Source: Bacillota bacterium | GTDB taxonomy: Bacteria > Bacillota_C > Negativicutes > JAEYSJ01 | Length of the DNA stretch: 64,000 nucleotides | NCBI GenBank assembly: GCA_023434855.1 | Contig: JAEYSJ010000073.1 | Span: 1-64,000, forward strand | Direction: 5' to 3' | Shown here: positions 26,922-35,689 of the stretch, piece after piece | Position numbering within the stretch: the first letter of the stretch is position 1 | How the letters are laid out: each line of letters opens with the position of its first letter | Made by a program: the position numbers and the translations under genes | Notes under the pieces: generated by a model | Database searches by the model: none | Told to the model about the DNA's origin: nothing | The model's input: only the letters and a program-made list of their open reading frames with translations

Positions 26922-26976
26922 TACAAAGCCGGGAATGCTGTAAGCAATCCCGGCCTTCAGTTTTTCTAATCAGCCT
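26922..26976 (-). promoter_or_regulatory. Attenuator leader copy 5 (FtsX exporter unit)
   Basis: GCUGA, stem UUAG/CUGA (one G-U pair), AGGC, terminator (GCCGGGAUUGC with GCAUUCCCGGC) and a short U-run. It begins about 12 bases after the stop of the pair B NifK-like gene, so it may terminate pair B or gate read-through into the exporter genes. Confidence 0.8.
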
Positions 26977-26987
26977 GGAAACAGTAA

Positions 26988-28304
26988 TTATCTATAAGTG
27001 TCCAGCACCCTATCGTAGATATCCTCTATGACTCTGAGTCCGCCATTGTAACCGGCATACCCGCAATTTAACACAAGTCTATAGGTAATCGGAACACTGA
27101 CAATCAGAAGATCAGCCCCTACCTCCTTCGCTAAATCCCTTTCCCAGCCACTGCCGACAATTAACGCCCTGTTTTTGTGGGCATCTGTCCTGATTTCTTC
27201 CTGAATTGCACCGGCGTCAACGTCAAAGCTGACTACAGCGGAACGAAACTCAGAGATATTTTCAAATTGCTCCTGTACCTGCGCCTGAAATTCTGCCGGT
27301 GTATCATCAATAATATACTGTTTGGCCGGAAGAATGCCAAGCTCGTTCAACAGGTATTTAGAAAAACCGATGGCATAAGAAGCATCCAGTATGGTATAAA
27401 ACCGCCGGGGAAGGCCGTATCTGAATTCAAGCATGAAGTCGGCCGTTCTCTCAATATGCATGTAGAACCTTTCCTCTTCCTTGGTAATAAAAGCTTCAGC
27501 TTTTTCTTTGTCCAGGGCGGCAAAATCGGCGACCTGCCTTAAGAATTTCGTTGTTTCCACCCCGCCGATCGGCAGATAGGGAAAATGAACATAGGGCGTG
27601 CCGTATTTGCTTTCCAGATGTTTGGCAATGCCCAGGCCGGGCCAGGCGCTGACAACGATGTTAAACTCGGCCTGCGGGATGGTCTTCCATTCCTCGACGC
27701 CCCCGGAGCCTGAACCAAAAAGAACATTAACCTTAAGTCCAATCCCTTCCAATACCCTTTTGATTTCCTCCAGATTGCCGTTCCAGAAAGGATCTTGATA
27801 CGGAATTGTGGCAAACACATTGGCCAGGCCCTTGGTTTTCGCTGTTCCCGGCTTGAATTTATCGACATATTGGTCAACAATTGCCTTGACTACCGTCTCA
27901 TGGCTTACATAGTTATTGCTTTTGAAACCGCCTGTTTCGACATATACGATGGGTTTATCCTGTTCCTGGTACTCACCGGTTACCTGCCCGGTATCATCCC
28001 CGACAATATCCGAAGTGCAGCCGGTGAGCACCACATACAGGTCAGCGTCAATAACTTTAAAAGCGCCCTCAATCACGCTTCTTAATTTTTCTTCGCCGCC
28101 AAATACAATTTCAGCTTCGCTGGCGTTCGTACAAGGTACGGTGTTTCCACCCGCATAGCCTTCTCCCTGTCCAAGCAGCCTGCTGACTTTCTCACCGCAG
28201 CCCGGGCCGGAGTGCAGAATAGGCACAGCTCTGGTTATGGCGATCACCGTCTGTTGTGCGCCTAACGCGCAAGAATAGCGCGGTTGTTCAATAAACGTCG
28301 ACAT
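26988..28304 (-). CDS. Nitrogenase component 1 beta-like (NifK-like), pair B
   Basis: 438 residues. Cys12 (YSCALG), Cys36 (GPGC) and the Cys in VLTGCTSDIVGDD sit at NifK P-cluster spacing. It ends with the family motif CGYAGYNGGLRVIEDI. It overlaps the pair B NifD-like gene by 17 bp. It is closest by eye to the pair C beta-like protein (both share LHSGPGC), whereas pairs A and D have LHAPSGC or LHASAGC. Predicted partner of the alpha-like protein encoded upstream. Confidence 0.8.
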   Translation of the reverse strand: MSTFIEQPRYSCALGAQQTVIAITRAVPILHSGPGCGEKVSRLLGQGEGYAGGNTVPCTNASEAEIVFGGEEKLRSVIEGAFKVIDADLYVVLTGCTSDIVGDDTGQVTGEYQEQDKPIVYVETGGFKSNNYVSHETVVKAIVDQYVDKFKPGTAKTKGLANVFATIPYQDPFWNGNLEEIKRVLEGIGLKVNVLFGSGSGGVEEWKTIPQAEFNIVVSAWPGLGIAKHLESKYGTPYVHFPYLPIGGVETTKFLRQVADFAALDKEKAEAFITKEEERFYMHIERTADFMLEFRYGLPRRFYTILDASYAIGFSKYLLNELGILPAKQYIIDDTPAEFQAQVQEQFENISEFRSAVVSFDVDAGAIQEEIRTDAHKNRALIVGSGWERDLAKEVGADLLIVSVPITYRLVLNCGYAGYNGGLRVIEDIYDRVLDTYR

Positions 28305-29769
28305 CTAAGTCACCCCTGAGAAAAGAGAATGGATTTTGCTCCAGCCACCATTTGGTGTAAGGCATACTGCTGTGTTTGGCAAGATTTGTGACAAACTCTT
28401 TATTATCAAGGGTTCCCAAAATTCTTTCCGCATAATTCAGTATGCCCTGATAACCAAAGCCAAACTGTTCATCCCCAATTAAAAGTGTAGGAATTCCCAA
28501 TTTTGCTCCCCACAGTGTCATGCCTCCATGTCTGGCAATCATAATATCCGGCCGCACTTTATTTAAAATATTCACAAGTTCATAGGCTTGTTTGTTGCAA
28601 ACATTATAATTGGGAACATCACCATACGTATTCACAGCATGGGCCAAGGCATCGGAAACGGTATCCCCGTTGTCATAAATAGGATCATGGTGAAAGATTG
28701 CCGCGCCCTGAACCTCCATGCCCAGTTCCCGCAACAAAGCGATCAACGCGTGTCCGTGAGCGGCTCCTGCGGTTAGATAGGCGGTCTTCCCCTGCAGCTT
28801 GGCGCGATATTCCTTAATTTTCGGCAACACCCGTTCATGTTCTTTGGCAATGACTGCCTCGATTTCTTCTTGCCTGTCAAGCACTTTTCCCAGTTCTCTC
28901 ATCCACAGATCGGTGCCTGCAATACCGTAAGCCGGCGGAGACTTAATTTCCGGCACTCCATAAACCTGCTCCAGTGCGGCACCGATGTATGTGCCGAGAG
29001 TCGGACAAATCTGAATGGTTGCCGCCGCTTCGGAAATGTGTTCCAATTGGGCAATTGTTGAAAATGGCACAATATAATCAGCTTCGTATCCTAACGGGTT
29101 CAACAGTTCGTCAAATATTTGGCTGCCCCAAAAGTTCACAATGTTAACCTTATTGGACTTTTTCTGCGGCGGCTTTACGATCTTTCGCACAATGGAATGG
29201 TATGCCGAATCAAAGCCTGTCGTCCAGATTTTGGACTTAAAACCTTCACAGAAGCAGGCTACTACAGGAATTCCAAGTTCCTCAGTCAAAGCGTTAGCCA
29301 CCCCTTCCACATCATCACCGATGATTCCTGAAGCGCAGGATGTTGTAATAAATATGGCATTCGGCCGTACTCTTTGATAAACGCCGCGGATGGTACTCTC
29401 CAGTTTCTGCGTCGCGCCAAAAATAGTGTCCTGTTCCTCAATGTTTGTATTAAAATACCGTCCTATTACCGGTGGCAGCTTTCTTTCCATCTGACCTACC
29501 CGGTATACAAAATTAAATGTAAAAAAATCTCCCGCGCAGCCTACCGGAGCGTGGTTGATGACGGCAGCATCCTTAATCATGGAAAGCTGACAAAAAGCAT
29601 TTACTGAACTGCATCCCATACACTGGCTGAAACTTCTTGCACTGTCTTTAAGGCTGCCTGCCCGCGCACATTGGACAAGTTCTCCTGCAGTTCCCTCAAA
29701 CCCAGTAATAGAGCCAAGACGAACTTCCCTGATTTGTACTTCAGATTCTTTGAGGTTAACGGCACTCAT
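28288..29769 (-). CDS. Nitrogenase component 1 alpha-like (NifD-like), pair B
   Basis: 493 residues. P-cluster-type cysteines are Cys53 (or Cys50), Cys78 (APVGC) and Cys145 (TTSCASGIIGDD). A cysteine in QICPTLGTY occupies the Cys275 position. The N-terminal entry VRLGSITGFEG is shared with pair C but not with A or D, so two alpha subfamilies are present. The ATG at 29769 follows TGGGAGG. The unit has a consensus promoter and leader copy 6. Confidence 0.8.
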   Translation of the reverse strand: MSAVNLKESEVQIREVRLGSITGFEGTAGELVQCARAGSLKDSARSFSQCMGCSSVNAFCQLSMIKDAAVINHAPVGCAGDFFTFNFVYRVGQMERKLPPVIGRYFNTNIEEQDTIFGATQKLESTIRGVYQRVRPNAIFITTSCASGIIGDDVEGVANALTEELGIPVVACFCEGFKSKIWTTGFDSAYHSIVRKIVKPPQKKSNKVNIVNFWGSQIFDELLNPLGYEADYIVPFSTIAQLEHISEAAATIQICPTLGTYIGAALEQVYGVPEIKSPPAYGIAGTDLWMRELGKVLDRQEEIEAVIAKEHERVLPKIKEYRAKLQGKTAYLTAGAAHGHALIALLRELGMEVQGAAIFHHDPIYDNGDTVSDALAHAVNTYGDVPNYNVCNKQAYELVNILNKVRPDIMIARHGGMTLWGAKLGIPTLLIGDEQFGFGYQGILNYAERILGTLDNKEFVTNLAKHSSMPYTKWWLEQNPFSFLRGDLDVDVY

Positions 29770-29789
29770 AATTGGACCTCCCAGTATTG

Positions 29790-29857
29790 AAAAAATAAAG
29801 AGACTCCGGGTAAGTACGCACTTTACCCGAAGCCTCTGTTTTACTCACAGTCAGCTT
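29790..29857 (-). promoter_or_regulatory. Attenuator leader copy 6 (pair B)
   Basis: GCUGA, stem CUGU/ACAG, AGGC, terminator (CUUCGGGUAA with UUACCCGGAG) and a U-rich tail. The CUGU/ACAG stem differs at all four pairs from the UCAG/CUGA form and keeps pairing. Confidence 0.85.
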
Positions 29858-29885
29858 GCATAAGTCATTGATTAAAGTTTGCTAA

Positions 29886-29914
29886 ATTATAACATTCATT
29901 TTTTCAAGTGTCAA
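29886..29914 (-). promoter_or_regulatory. Consensus sigma-A promoter of pair B
   Basis: TTGACA (29909-29914), 17-base spacer, TATAAT (29886-29891) on the minus strand; a perfect consensus. Confidence 0.8.
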
Positions 29915-29954
29915 TTGGTTCTTATTCATCTGTGCGTTATTCATCTGATTTCTT

Positions 29955-30089
29955 TCATTTCTGCCCCATAGCTTCCCGGGCATAACGTTTGGCCGCGTCA
30001 AGCTCCTGCAGGGTAAGCATCGAGTCGCGCAGCCTGCTGACTCTTCTGCCGATCATGTCACTGAGAAAACGAAAGCCTGAACAGAACTT
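29955..30089 (-). other. Short open frame, possible gene remnant
   Basis: A minus-strand frame of 44 codons ending at TGA 29955-29957 reads as ordinary protein (FCSGFRFLSDMIGRR, then LQELDAAKRYAREAMG). It has no ribosome site and begins after a stop, so it is probably a fragment of a lost gene. The family was not identified. Confidence 0.3.
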
Positions 30090-30128
30090 GGACGTTTAAC
30101 AAATACCCTATCCTCCCTGAATTATTCC

Positions 30129-30545
30129 TTATTTGCACCCGTGGGAGCAGCCGCCGCACGAACCATCACTGCCTGACGGCTGACAGTCTGCAGCTGTTTT
30201 CGGAATAATGTTTCTAATATATTTCCCCCTTTTCCCATAAGCCTTTAACGCTTTATCAATTGGACTGGTCACCGCTAAAGCAATAATGTTATAACTCCGT
30301 AGCTCTTTCTCCGCCCGGGGTCCGATCTGGGTTACCAGCACTGCTTCCACATCGGCCAGCAACTGAGCTGTGGCACCGGCAGTGTGAGCATTGGTGCTAT
30401 CAACGCAGTGAGGATTATTTTCCCGGCGTTCAAGAAATGTGTACACTTCGCTTTCATCCACTTCATAAATCCAGAATTCCTTTGACCTGCCAAAATGCTC
30501 GTTAATAAATACACCGTCTGTACTGGCTACCGCAACTTTAGCCAT
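30129..30545 (-). CDS. NifX/NafY-type cofactor-binding domain protein
   Basis: 138 residues. The first 100 residues are a dinitrogenase iron-molybdenum cofactor biosynthesis domain (KVAVASTDG, EHFGRSKEFWIYEV). The C-terminus is a short Cys-rich tail (CGGCSHGC preceded by another Cys), which may bind a cluster. Family members carry NifB-co or related metalloclusters. It lies 23 bp behind the M20 peptidase gene and is cotranscribed with it. A plausible cofactor shuttle for the nitrogenase-like pairs. Confidence 0.75.
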   Translation of the reverse strand: MAKVAVASTDGVFINEHFGRSKEFWIYEVDESEVYTFLERRENNPHCVDSTNAHTAGATAQLLADVEAVLVTQIGPRAEKELRSYNIIALAVTSPIDKALKAYGKRGKYIRNIIPKTAADCQPSGSDGSCGGCSHGCK

Positions 30546-30568
30546 ATTCTCACTCCTCTAACCTATAT

Positions 30569-31834
30569 TCACCGCGCGAGTTCATAAATAGCGTGCGCGT
30601 AAATTTCTGTCGCTTTAAGCAATGTGTCAATCGAAATAGACTCATTTTTGCAGTGGGCACTGTGAGCGTTACCGGGAAAATGCGCGCCAAAGGCTACAAA
30701 ATTGCCTAATACGCGAGCGTAAGTCCCACCACCGAGCGCCAGCGGCTTGCCGGTAAGACCTGTCACCCTGGTATAAATGCCAAGCAGGGTTGATACAAGC
30801 TGGGACTCTTTAGACACATAGTGCGGCGGTGAATCACTATAAGATTCAAATGAGAAGTCGTACGCCTTACCGGCTGCTTTAAGTTTTTCTATTATTTCCG
30901 CAGCATTATGGGTAACAGGATACCGAATATTGACTGTAAGGGTTGCTGTCCGTTCATCCACTTTGATTAATCCCAAGTTATAAGTCAAATGTCCGGAAAC
31001 CTCATCTTGTGCAGTAATGCCCAGACTTTCGGAATCGGAGGCAATTTTCAGGAAATCAAGCACTGGATGATTGATAACATTTTGCAATTCCCTGGCCAGC
31101 TTAATAATAGCATTGTCCCCCAACTCAGGAGTTGAAGCGTGTGCAGCCACCCCGGTTGCTTCATAGATTATTCCTTCGAACGCGGCTTTCGCGTATGCCG
31201 GCACGACGTTATGGGCAGTGCCACCTGTAAAAGTCAATTTTATTGTTCCTTCAGAAAGAGTTGTTACAAAATCTCCGCTTAGCACTCCTTTCTCGGCATG
31301 AACGACAGGAAATACGCCATCCGGTGTAAATCCGCCTGTAGGAAGTCCTTCTGTTTTTATATAATGTTTAACGCATTTGAAACCGCTCTCCTCATCGCAT
31401 CCGAATACGAGACGCACCCGCTTTTTAACAGCCAAACCGCTGTCACGTACGAGCTTGAAACCATAAAGGGCCGCTACTGCCGGTCCTTTATTGTCCGAAG
31501 CGCCGCGGCCATATATGCTGCCGTTATGGATTTCCCCGCCGAAAGGCGGATAATCCCAGCCAGTTCCTTCAGGTACTACATCTAAATGCGGCATAATGAC
31601 AATGACTTCTTCACCTTCGCCAAATTCAAAATATCCGGCATAGCCGTCCAAATCTTTAATTGTAAACCCCCATTGCTTGCCAATAGCTAAAACATAATCT
31701 AACGCTTCTCTGTTGCCTTTGCCGAAGGGAGCGTTAGGCAGAGGTTCTGTTTCAACAGTATTAAATTGAATCAGTTTTTGGGTTGTTTCTATAATTTCGT
31801 CTTTGATGGCAAGGACTTCATTCTTAAAGGCCAT
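30569..31834 (-). CDS. pepV: M20-family dipeptidase (PepV-like)
   Basis: 421 residues. Metal-site motifs are intact: IMPHLDVVPEG (His and Asp), SDNKGP, DEESGFK with the catalytic Glu, and a late AHSAHCKNE. This is the Xaa-His/PepV group of zinc dipeptidases; the protein is somewhat shorter than typical PepV. The ATG at 31834 follows GGAGGAG placed only a few bases after the leader U-run. Cotranscription with a NifX-like gene under an attenuator shared with sulfur genes suggests a sulfur-containing dipeptide (for example Cys-Gly) as substrate. That is inference. Confidence 0.8.
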   Translation of the reverse strand: MAFKNEVLAIKDEIIETTQKLIQFNTVETEPLPNAPFGKGNREALDYVLAIGKQWGFTIKDLDGYAGYFEFGEGEEVIVIMPHLDVVPEGTGWDYPPFGGEIHNGSIYGRGASDNKGPAVAALYGFKLVRDSGLAVKKRVRLVFGCDEESGFKCVKHYIKTEGLPTGGFTPDGVFPVVHAEKGVLSGDFVTTLSEGTIKLTFTGGTAHNVVPAYAKAAFEGIIYEATGVAAHASTPELGDNAIIKLARELQNVINHPVLDFLKIASDSESLGITAQDEVSGHLTYNLGLIKVDERTATLTVNIRYPVTHNAAEIIEKLKAAGKAYDFSFESYSDSPPHYVSKESQLVSTLLGIYTRVTGLTGKPLALGGGTYARVLGNFVAFGAHFPGNAHSAHCKNESISIDTLLKATEIYAHAIYELAR

Positions 31835-31852
31835 AAAATTTTCTCCTCCAGA

Positions 31853-31918
31853 GAAAAAACAAAGACCTGTGCAAGTTTCACCCTTGCATAGGCCTTCAGT
31901 TTTTTTACTGATCAGCTT
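31853..31918 (-). promoter_or_regulatory. Attenuator leader copy 7 (pepV-nifX unit)
   Basis: GCUGA, stem UCAGU/ACUGA with an A6 loop, AGGC, terminator (GGCCUAUGCAAG with CUUGCACAGGUC) and a U-run. It begins about 8 bases after the predicted start site. The U-run ends next to the ribosome site of the gene. Confidence 0.85.
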
Positions 31919-31930
31919 TATTTCGCTTTT

Positions 31931-31960
31931 ATACTACCACTTATTAATAAAAGCTGTCAA
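31931..31960 (-). promoter_or_regulatory. Sigma-A promoter of pepV unit
   Basis: TTGACA (31955-31960), 18-base spacer, TAGTAT (31931-31936). Confidence 0.65.
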
Positions 31961-31964
31961 TACT

Positions 31965-32804
31965 TTAGAACGCAGGAACAACTGCAACTCCATACTTATC
32001 CTGAATATATTTTTTGACATCCGGTGAAGTTAAAATTTCGGCTAATATTTTGATCTCCGGCCGGTTCTCGTCACCTTTTCTCACAAATAAATCATTGGCA
32101 TAGGGAGAGTTTGCATCTTCTCTAAATAATGCGGTTTTAGGGTCTATTTTGGCATCAAGAATAAAGTTGGTGTTAATGACAGCGCCCTCGACATCAGGCA
32201 AAGATCTGGTAAGCTGCGCCGCCTCCACTTCGACAAATTTCAGATTCCTGGGATTATCAACAATATCCCGGGGAGTTGCAGAAAAATTAGTTATGCCGTC
32301 TTTCAGTCTAATCAGGCCGTTCGCCTGCAATAGGACCAGTGACCTGTATTCGTTGGACGGATTGTTAGGAATGGCGATTTTAGCGCCCTCTTTCAGTTCA
32401 TCCTTGGATTTTATTTTCTGCGAGTAAAAGCCAATCGGTTCTACGTGTACTTTGGCGGCAACAACAAAATCATAGCCCTTCTCTTTGGCCACCGACTCGT
32501 AGTAGGGAACATGTTGGAAATAGTTAGCATCAATTTGTTTGTTTTGCAGCGCCGGATTCAATTGCCCCTCGTCATCCAACACGACAATTTCGAGATTGAT
32601 CCCTTCCTGTTTTAGTTTAGGTTTAATAAAGTTCAATATTTCGGCATGGGGTACTACCGCTGCCCCTACTTTAACGGTAACTTCCGGTTTCGCCGTGGGT
32701 TGTGCAGTTTCTTTGTGGGATGAGCACCCGGTAAATACACCGGCAGCAACTACTACGCAGATAATTGCCAATATCGCTTTTAAAATAATGCCTTTTTTGA
32801 ACAT
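31965..32804 (-). CDS. metQ: Methionine ABC importer binding lipoprotein MetQ
   Basis: 279 residues of the NlpA/MetQ family. The lipobox is FTGC. Family segments VGAAVVPHAEIL, FQHVPY and AIPNNPSNEYRSL are clear. The start at 32804 follows AAAGGA; the frame to 32840 is unsupported. It is the last gene of metN-metI-metQ. The importer takes up methionine and some related sulfur compounds. Confidence 0.9.
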   Translation of the reverse strand: MFKKGIILKAILAIICVVVAAGVFTGCSSHKETAQPTAKPEVTVKVGAAVVPHAEILNFIKPKLKQEGINLEIVVLDDEGQLNPALQNKQIDANYFQHVPYYESVAKEKGYDFVVAAKVHVEPIGFYSQKIKSKDELKEGAKIAIPNNPSNEYRSLVLLQANGLIRLKDGITNFSATPRDIVDNPRNLKFVEVEAAQLTRSLPDVEGAVINTNFILDAKIDPKTALFREDANSPYANDLFVRKGDENRPEIKILAEILTSPDVKKYIQDKYGVAVVPAF

Positions 32805-32832
32805 AATAATCATCCTTTCGCAAATAGATTTT

Positions 32833-33501
32833 CTAATCAAATTTATAGCGTTTCCTGTTTATGTATTTAGCTATCGAGTCACCTCCCCACTGTACTCCTT
32901 GCACCAGAATAATCAGAATAACGACAGTGGCGATCATGATATCATCCCGGTACCGCATGTACCCGAAACGGATGGCCAGACTTCCCAGTCCGCCGGCGCC
33001 AATTGCCCCGGCTACTGCCGTAAAGCCGGTAATCGCTATAATGGCCAGCGTCACGCCGCGGACAAGGGATGGAAGGGCCTCAGGAATCAGCACTTTGGTA
33101 ATGATCGTAAGCGGATTGGCGCCAATTGCCATGGCGGCTTCGATTTTACCAAAGCTGACTTCTTTTAAGCAGTTTTCAATAATCCTGGCCAAAAAGGGAG
33201 CTGATCCGATCGACAGAGGCACCACGGCTGCTGTAGCGCCAAGGGTTGTTCCCACGATAAATCTTGCCAGGGGAAGCAGGACAACAATTAAAATAATAAA
33301 CGGAAAAGAACGCACAATATTAATGATTGTTCCAAGCCCCTTATTGACTCTGGGAGCCTCCAGCACATGTCCCTTCTCGGTGACCACAAGAATGATACCC
33401 AGCGGCAAGCCAATCGCCAGCGCTGCAAGAGTGGACAGTATTACCATGTATGCGGTTTCTCCCAGACCGGTTAACAGCAGCTCTAACAAATCGTCGTTCA
33501 A
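32833..33501 (-). CDS. metI: Methionine ABC importer permease MetI
   Basis: 222 residues with five to six spans. Strong family features: GETAYMVILSTL at the N-terminus and the EAA loop KIEAAMAIGANPLTIITKVLIPEALPS-like region (about 140-165), ending RYKF. It overlaps the metN gene by 4 bp. Confidence 0.9.
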   Translation of the reverse strand: MNDDLLELLLTGLGETAYMVILSTLAALAIGLPLGIILVVTEKGHVLEAPRVNKGLGTIINIVRSFPFIILIVVLLPLARFIVGTTLGATAAVVPLSIGSAPFLARIIENCLKEVSFGKIEAAMAIGANPLTIITKVLIPEALPSLVRGVTLAIIAITGFTAVAGAIGAGGLGSLAIRFGYMRYRDDIMIATVVILIILVQGVQWGGDSIAKYINRKRYKFD

Positions 33502-34277
33502 ATTCCCTCCCCCTCCCTGTATATTCTTTGGGCCTGGAAACCCTGCAGGATACTAATAAACCTTTTGGCAGTATCACTTTCAGGGTTTAGGAAAAACTTT
33601 TCCACAGGCCCGCTTTCAACGATTTGTCCGTCCTCAATAACAGCCATATTGTTGCAAATATGTTTCAATACATCAAGTTCGTGAGTAATTAATACAATAG
33701 TTAGTCCCAGTTTTTTGTTGATATCTTTCAGCAGTTCCAATATGGAAAAGGTTGTTTGCGGATCAAGGGCTGAAGTGGCTTCATCGCTAAGCAGTACGTC
33801 AGGTTTATTGGAAAGTGCCCGTGCGATACCCACCCTTTGCTTTTGTCCGCCGCTTAATTGCAGTGGATAAGCCTTGGCTTTATCTGTCAAGCCCACCAAA
33901 TCTAAAATCTGTTCCACCCTGCTGTTTATAAGGTTTGAGGGATAACCGGCAACTTCCAGGGGAAACGCCACATTTTCAAATACCGTTTTAGCATCAAACA
34001 AATTAAATTGCTGAAAAATCATGCCTATTTTTCTTCTCGCCAGTCTCAGCTGTTTCTTACTCATGGCAGTAATGTCCTGATCCTCAATAAGAATAGTGCC
34101 GGAATCCGGTTCTTCCAGTCGGTTCAGACACCTGATCAGCGTTGACTTTCCTGCCCCACTAAAGCCGATAATACCAAAGATATCCCCCTTTTGAATCTTC
34201 AGGTTTATATTATTTAGTGCTTTGATGCTGGCATGTGGTGTAAGATAGGTTTTGTTAACATTTTTTATGGTTATCAT
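33498..34277 (-). CDS. metN: Methionine ABC importer ATPase MetN, without NIL domain
   Basis: 259 residues: Walker A GFSGAGKS, signature LSGGQKQRVGIARA, Walker B VLLSDEATSALDP. Typical MetN has about 340 residues with a C-terminal NIL domain that senses methionine; that domain is missing here, so allosteric trans-inhibition is probably lost. The start at 34277 follows GAGGTGGG; the extended frame to 34340 is unlikely. Two tandem attenuator leaders precede it. Confidence 0.85.
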   Translation of the reverse strand: MITIKNVNKTYLTPHASIKALNNINLKIQKGDIFGIIGFSGAGKSTLIRCLNRLEEPDSGTILIEDQDITAMSKKQLRLARRKIGMIFQQFNLFDAKTVFENVAFPLEVAGYPSNLINSRVEQILDLVGLTDKAKAYPLQLSGGQKQRVGIARALSNKPDVLLSDEATSALDPQTTFSILELLKDINKKLGLTIVLITHELDVLKHICNNMAVIEDGQIVESGPVEKFFLNPESDTAKRFISILQGFQAQRIYREGEGI

Positions 34278-34363
34278 GGATTCCCACCTCACTGTGCTAA
34301 TTTCTGTGCATCGATCCCTGGCTAATAAAACTCCTCTCATTAAATTTAACTCATACTGGACCT

Positions 34364-34433
34364 GAGAAGGCTTGGTTCCGCACCTATTTTACAATACATG
34401 CGAAACCAAGCCTCCAGTATTTCTGGTCAACTT
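34364..34433 (-). promoter_or_regulatory. Attenuator leader copy 8 (metN, promoter-distal)
   Basis: GUUGA, stem CCAG/CUGG, AGGC, hairpin (UUGGUUUCGCA with UGCGGAACCAA). The U-run is weak (UUCUC). Second of two tandem copies ahead of metNIQ. Confidence 0.75.
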
Positions 34434-34482
34434 CGGGTAATGCGAATATTTACTTACTGTTGCGAAATTCGTAATTTCCGGC

Positions 34483-34548
34483 AAAATGAAAAAGCTGTAT
34501 CCCATAATAAATGGGACACAGCCTCTAGTTCTTTTGACCAGTCAGCAT
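34483..34548 (-). promoter_or_regulatory. Attenuator leader copy 9 (metN, promoter-proximal)
   Basis: GCUGA, stem CUGGU/ACUAG (one G-U pair), AGGC, terminator (UGUGUCCCAU with AUGGGAUACA) and U5. First of two tandem copies. Confidence 0.85.
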
Positions 34549-34574
34549 GCCTCTTTGCATTTCGAATTAAAAAT

Positions 34575-34603
34575 ATTTTACATCTGTCAAAAATAATTGT
34601 CAA
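34575..34603 (-). promoter_or_regulatory. Sigma-A promoter of metNIQ
   Basis: TTGACA (34598-34603), 17-base spacer, TAAAAT (34575-34580). Confidence 0.7.
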
Positions 34604-34758
34604 TACCCATACCGGGTTTCGTTTTCATTGCTTTAGCTTCTCATTGTTTTAGCTATACGGTTTTTTAGTACTGATTGGGTTCAAACTCTTTTTAGGAAGA
34701 TATACTAACTCCATATTTTACATCTACTTTGCCCCTAGCTGTCATTATCTAAACTAAG

Positions 34759-34799
34759 AAAGAAACAACCTAGTGTTATCACAGATTATTTCTTTCTGT
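34759..34799 (-). terminator. Possible terminator after Fe-S protein gene
   Basis: AGAAAGAAA and TTTCTTTCT arms about 30 bases past the stop of the gene ending at 34826. A/T-rich and therefore weak. Confidence 0.3.
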
Positions 34800-34825
34800 A
34801 TATTCTGAGCGACAACCATGACATT

Positions 34826-35644
34826 CTAACTTTTTGCTGTATACCGTCTTGACTGCCCAATGGGACATGAGTTTCGGCAATTGAAACAAACATACATGTA
34901 CTGCACAATGCCTGCTTGCCACAGTTCCCAAAAGGAATTATCCATAAACAATTCTTTTTGCTCTCTAGGAGGGCTGTTCACGAACTTTTGCCAGAAAGAG
35001 ATGGTACCCCTTAATCCATGAGGCTGAATATATGGGCTGCATTTGCCGATATCGGTTTTGCCTTCCTCATCGAGAGCCCCTACAGGACAGCTTTCAACGC
35101 AAAAGTTGCAGTGGTTACACAAATCCTCTTTCACCGGAGAATCAGCAGGCAGATCGAGATCGGAGAGCACTGCTGAAAAGATCATCCGAGCACCATGCTT
35201 GGGGTGAATCACCAAGTTGTGCCGGCCAAAAGTACCCAACCCTGCAGCAACCGCTGCATGGCGCAGGGATACTTCCGCGATCCCGCCTTTGCTCATATCT
35301 ATTGGAAATGAATACGGCACAGTCATGGCCCTGGCATCGTATTCTCTTTCAATAAACCGCGCCAATCTGTAATTACAAGTTTGGGAAAACCTAATAAGAT
35401 CCAGTCTGCCGTTCGTGGCAATCTGCCTGTTCGGACTGTCACAGTTGGAGGTTTCTTTATAGGCGAGTACGATCATGGACTTGGCTTCAGGGAAGATTGA
35501 TTCCATTTTCGTCGACTTGGGGCTGTTGTAGCTGGATACCGCTGCGATACCGACATCATCCACGCCAAGCCTGATAACGAAATCCTTGATTTTTCCCTTC
35601 ATCTCCGTCAACTCATCTTTAATTTTTTCACCGATAGTGCTCAT
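34826..35644 (-). CDS. Double 4Fe-4S protein related to epoxyqueuosine reductase
   Basis: 272 residues. An N-terminal domain resembles QueG and reductive-dehalogenase-like proteins (LGVDDVGIAAV, then AAGLGTFGRHNLVIHPKHGAR). One ferredoxin motif is complete (CNHCNFCVESCPVGAL, about 178-193) and a second lies at the C-terminus (CFNCRNSCPIG). It is shorter than QueG (about 380), lacks its HEAT-repeat tail and has no Tat signal. No leader copy precedes it. It follows the ECF sigma gene by 45 bp and may be its target. The reaction is unknown. Confidence 0.7.
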   Translation of the reverse strand: MSTIGEKIKDELTEMKGKIKDFVIRLGVDDVGIAAVSSYNSPKSTKMESIFPEAKSMIVLAYKETSNCDSPNRQIATNGRLDLIRFSQTCNYRLARFIEREYDARAMTVPYSFPIDMSKGGIAEVSLRHAAVAAGLGTFGRHNLVIHPKHGARMIFSAVLSDLDLPADSPVKEDLCNHCNFCVESCPVGALDEEGKTDIGKCSPYIQPHGLRGTISFWQKFVNSPPREQKELFMDNSFWELWQAGIVQYMYVCFNCRNSCPIGQSRRYTAKS

Positions 35645-35689
35645 AAGATCAGTCCTCCTAAATTTATTCTCTATTTAGTTAGACTGTTC

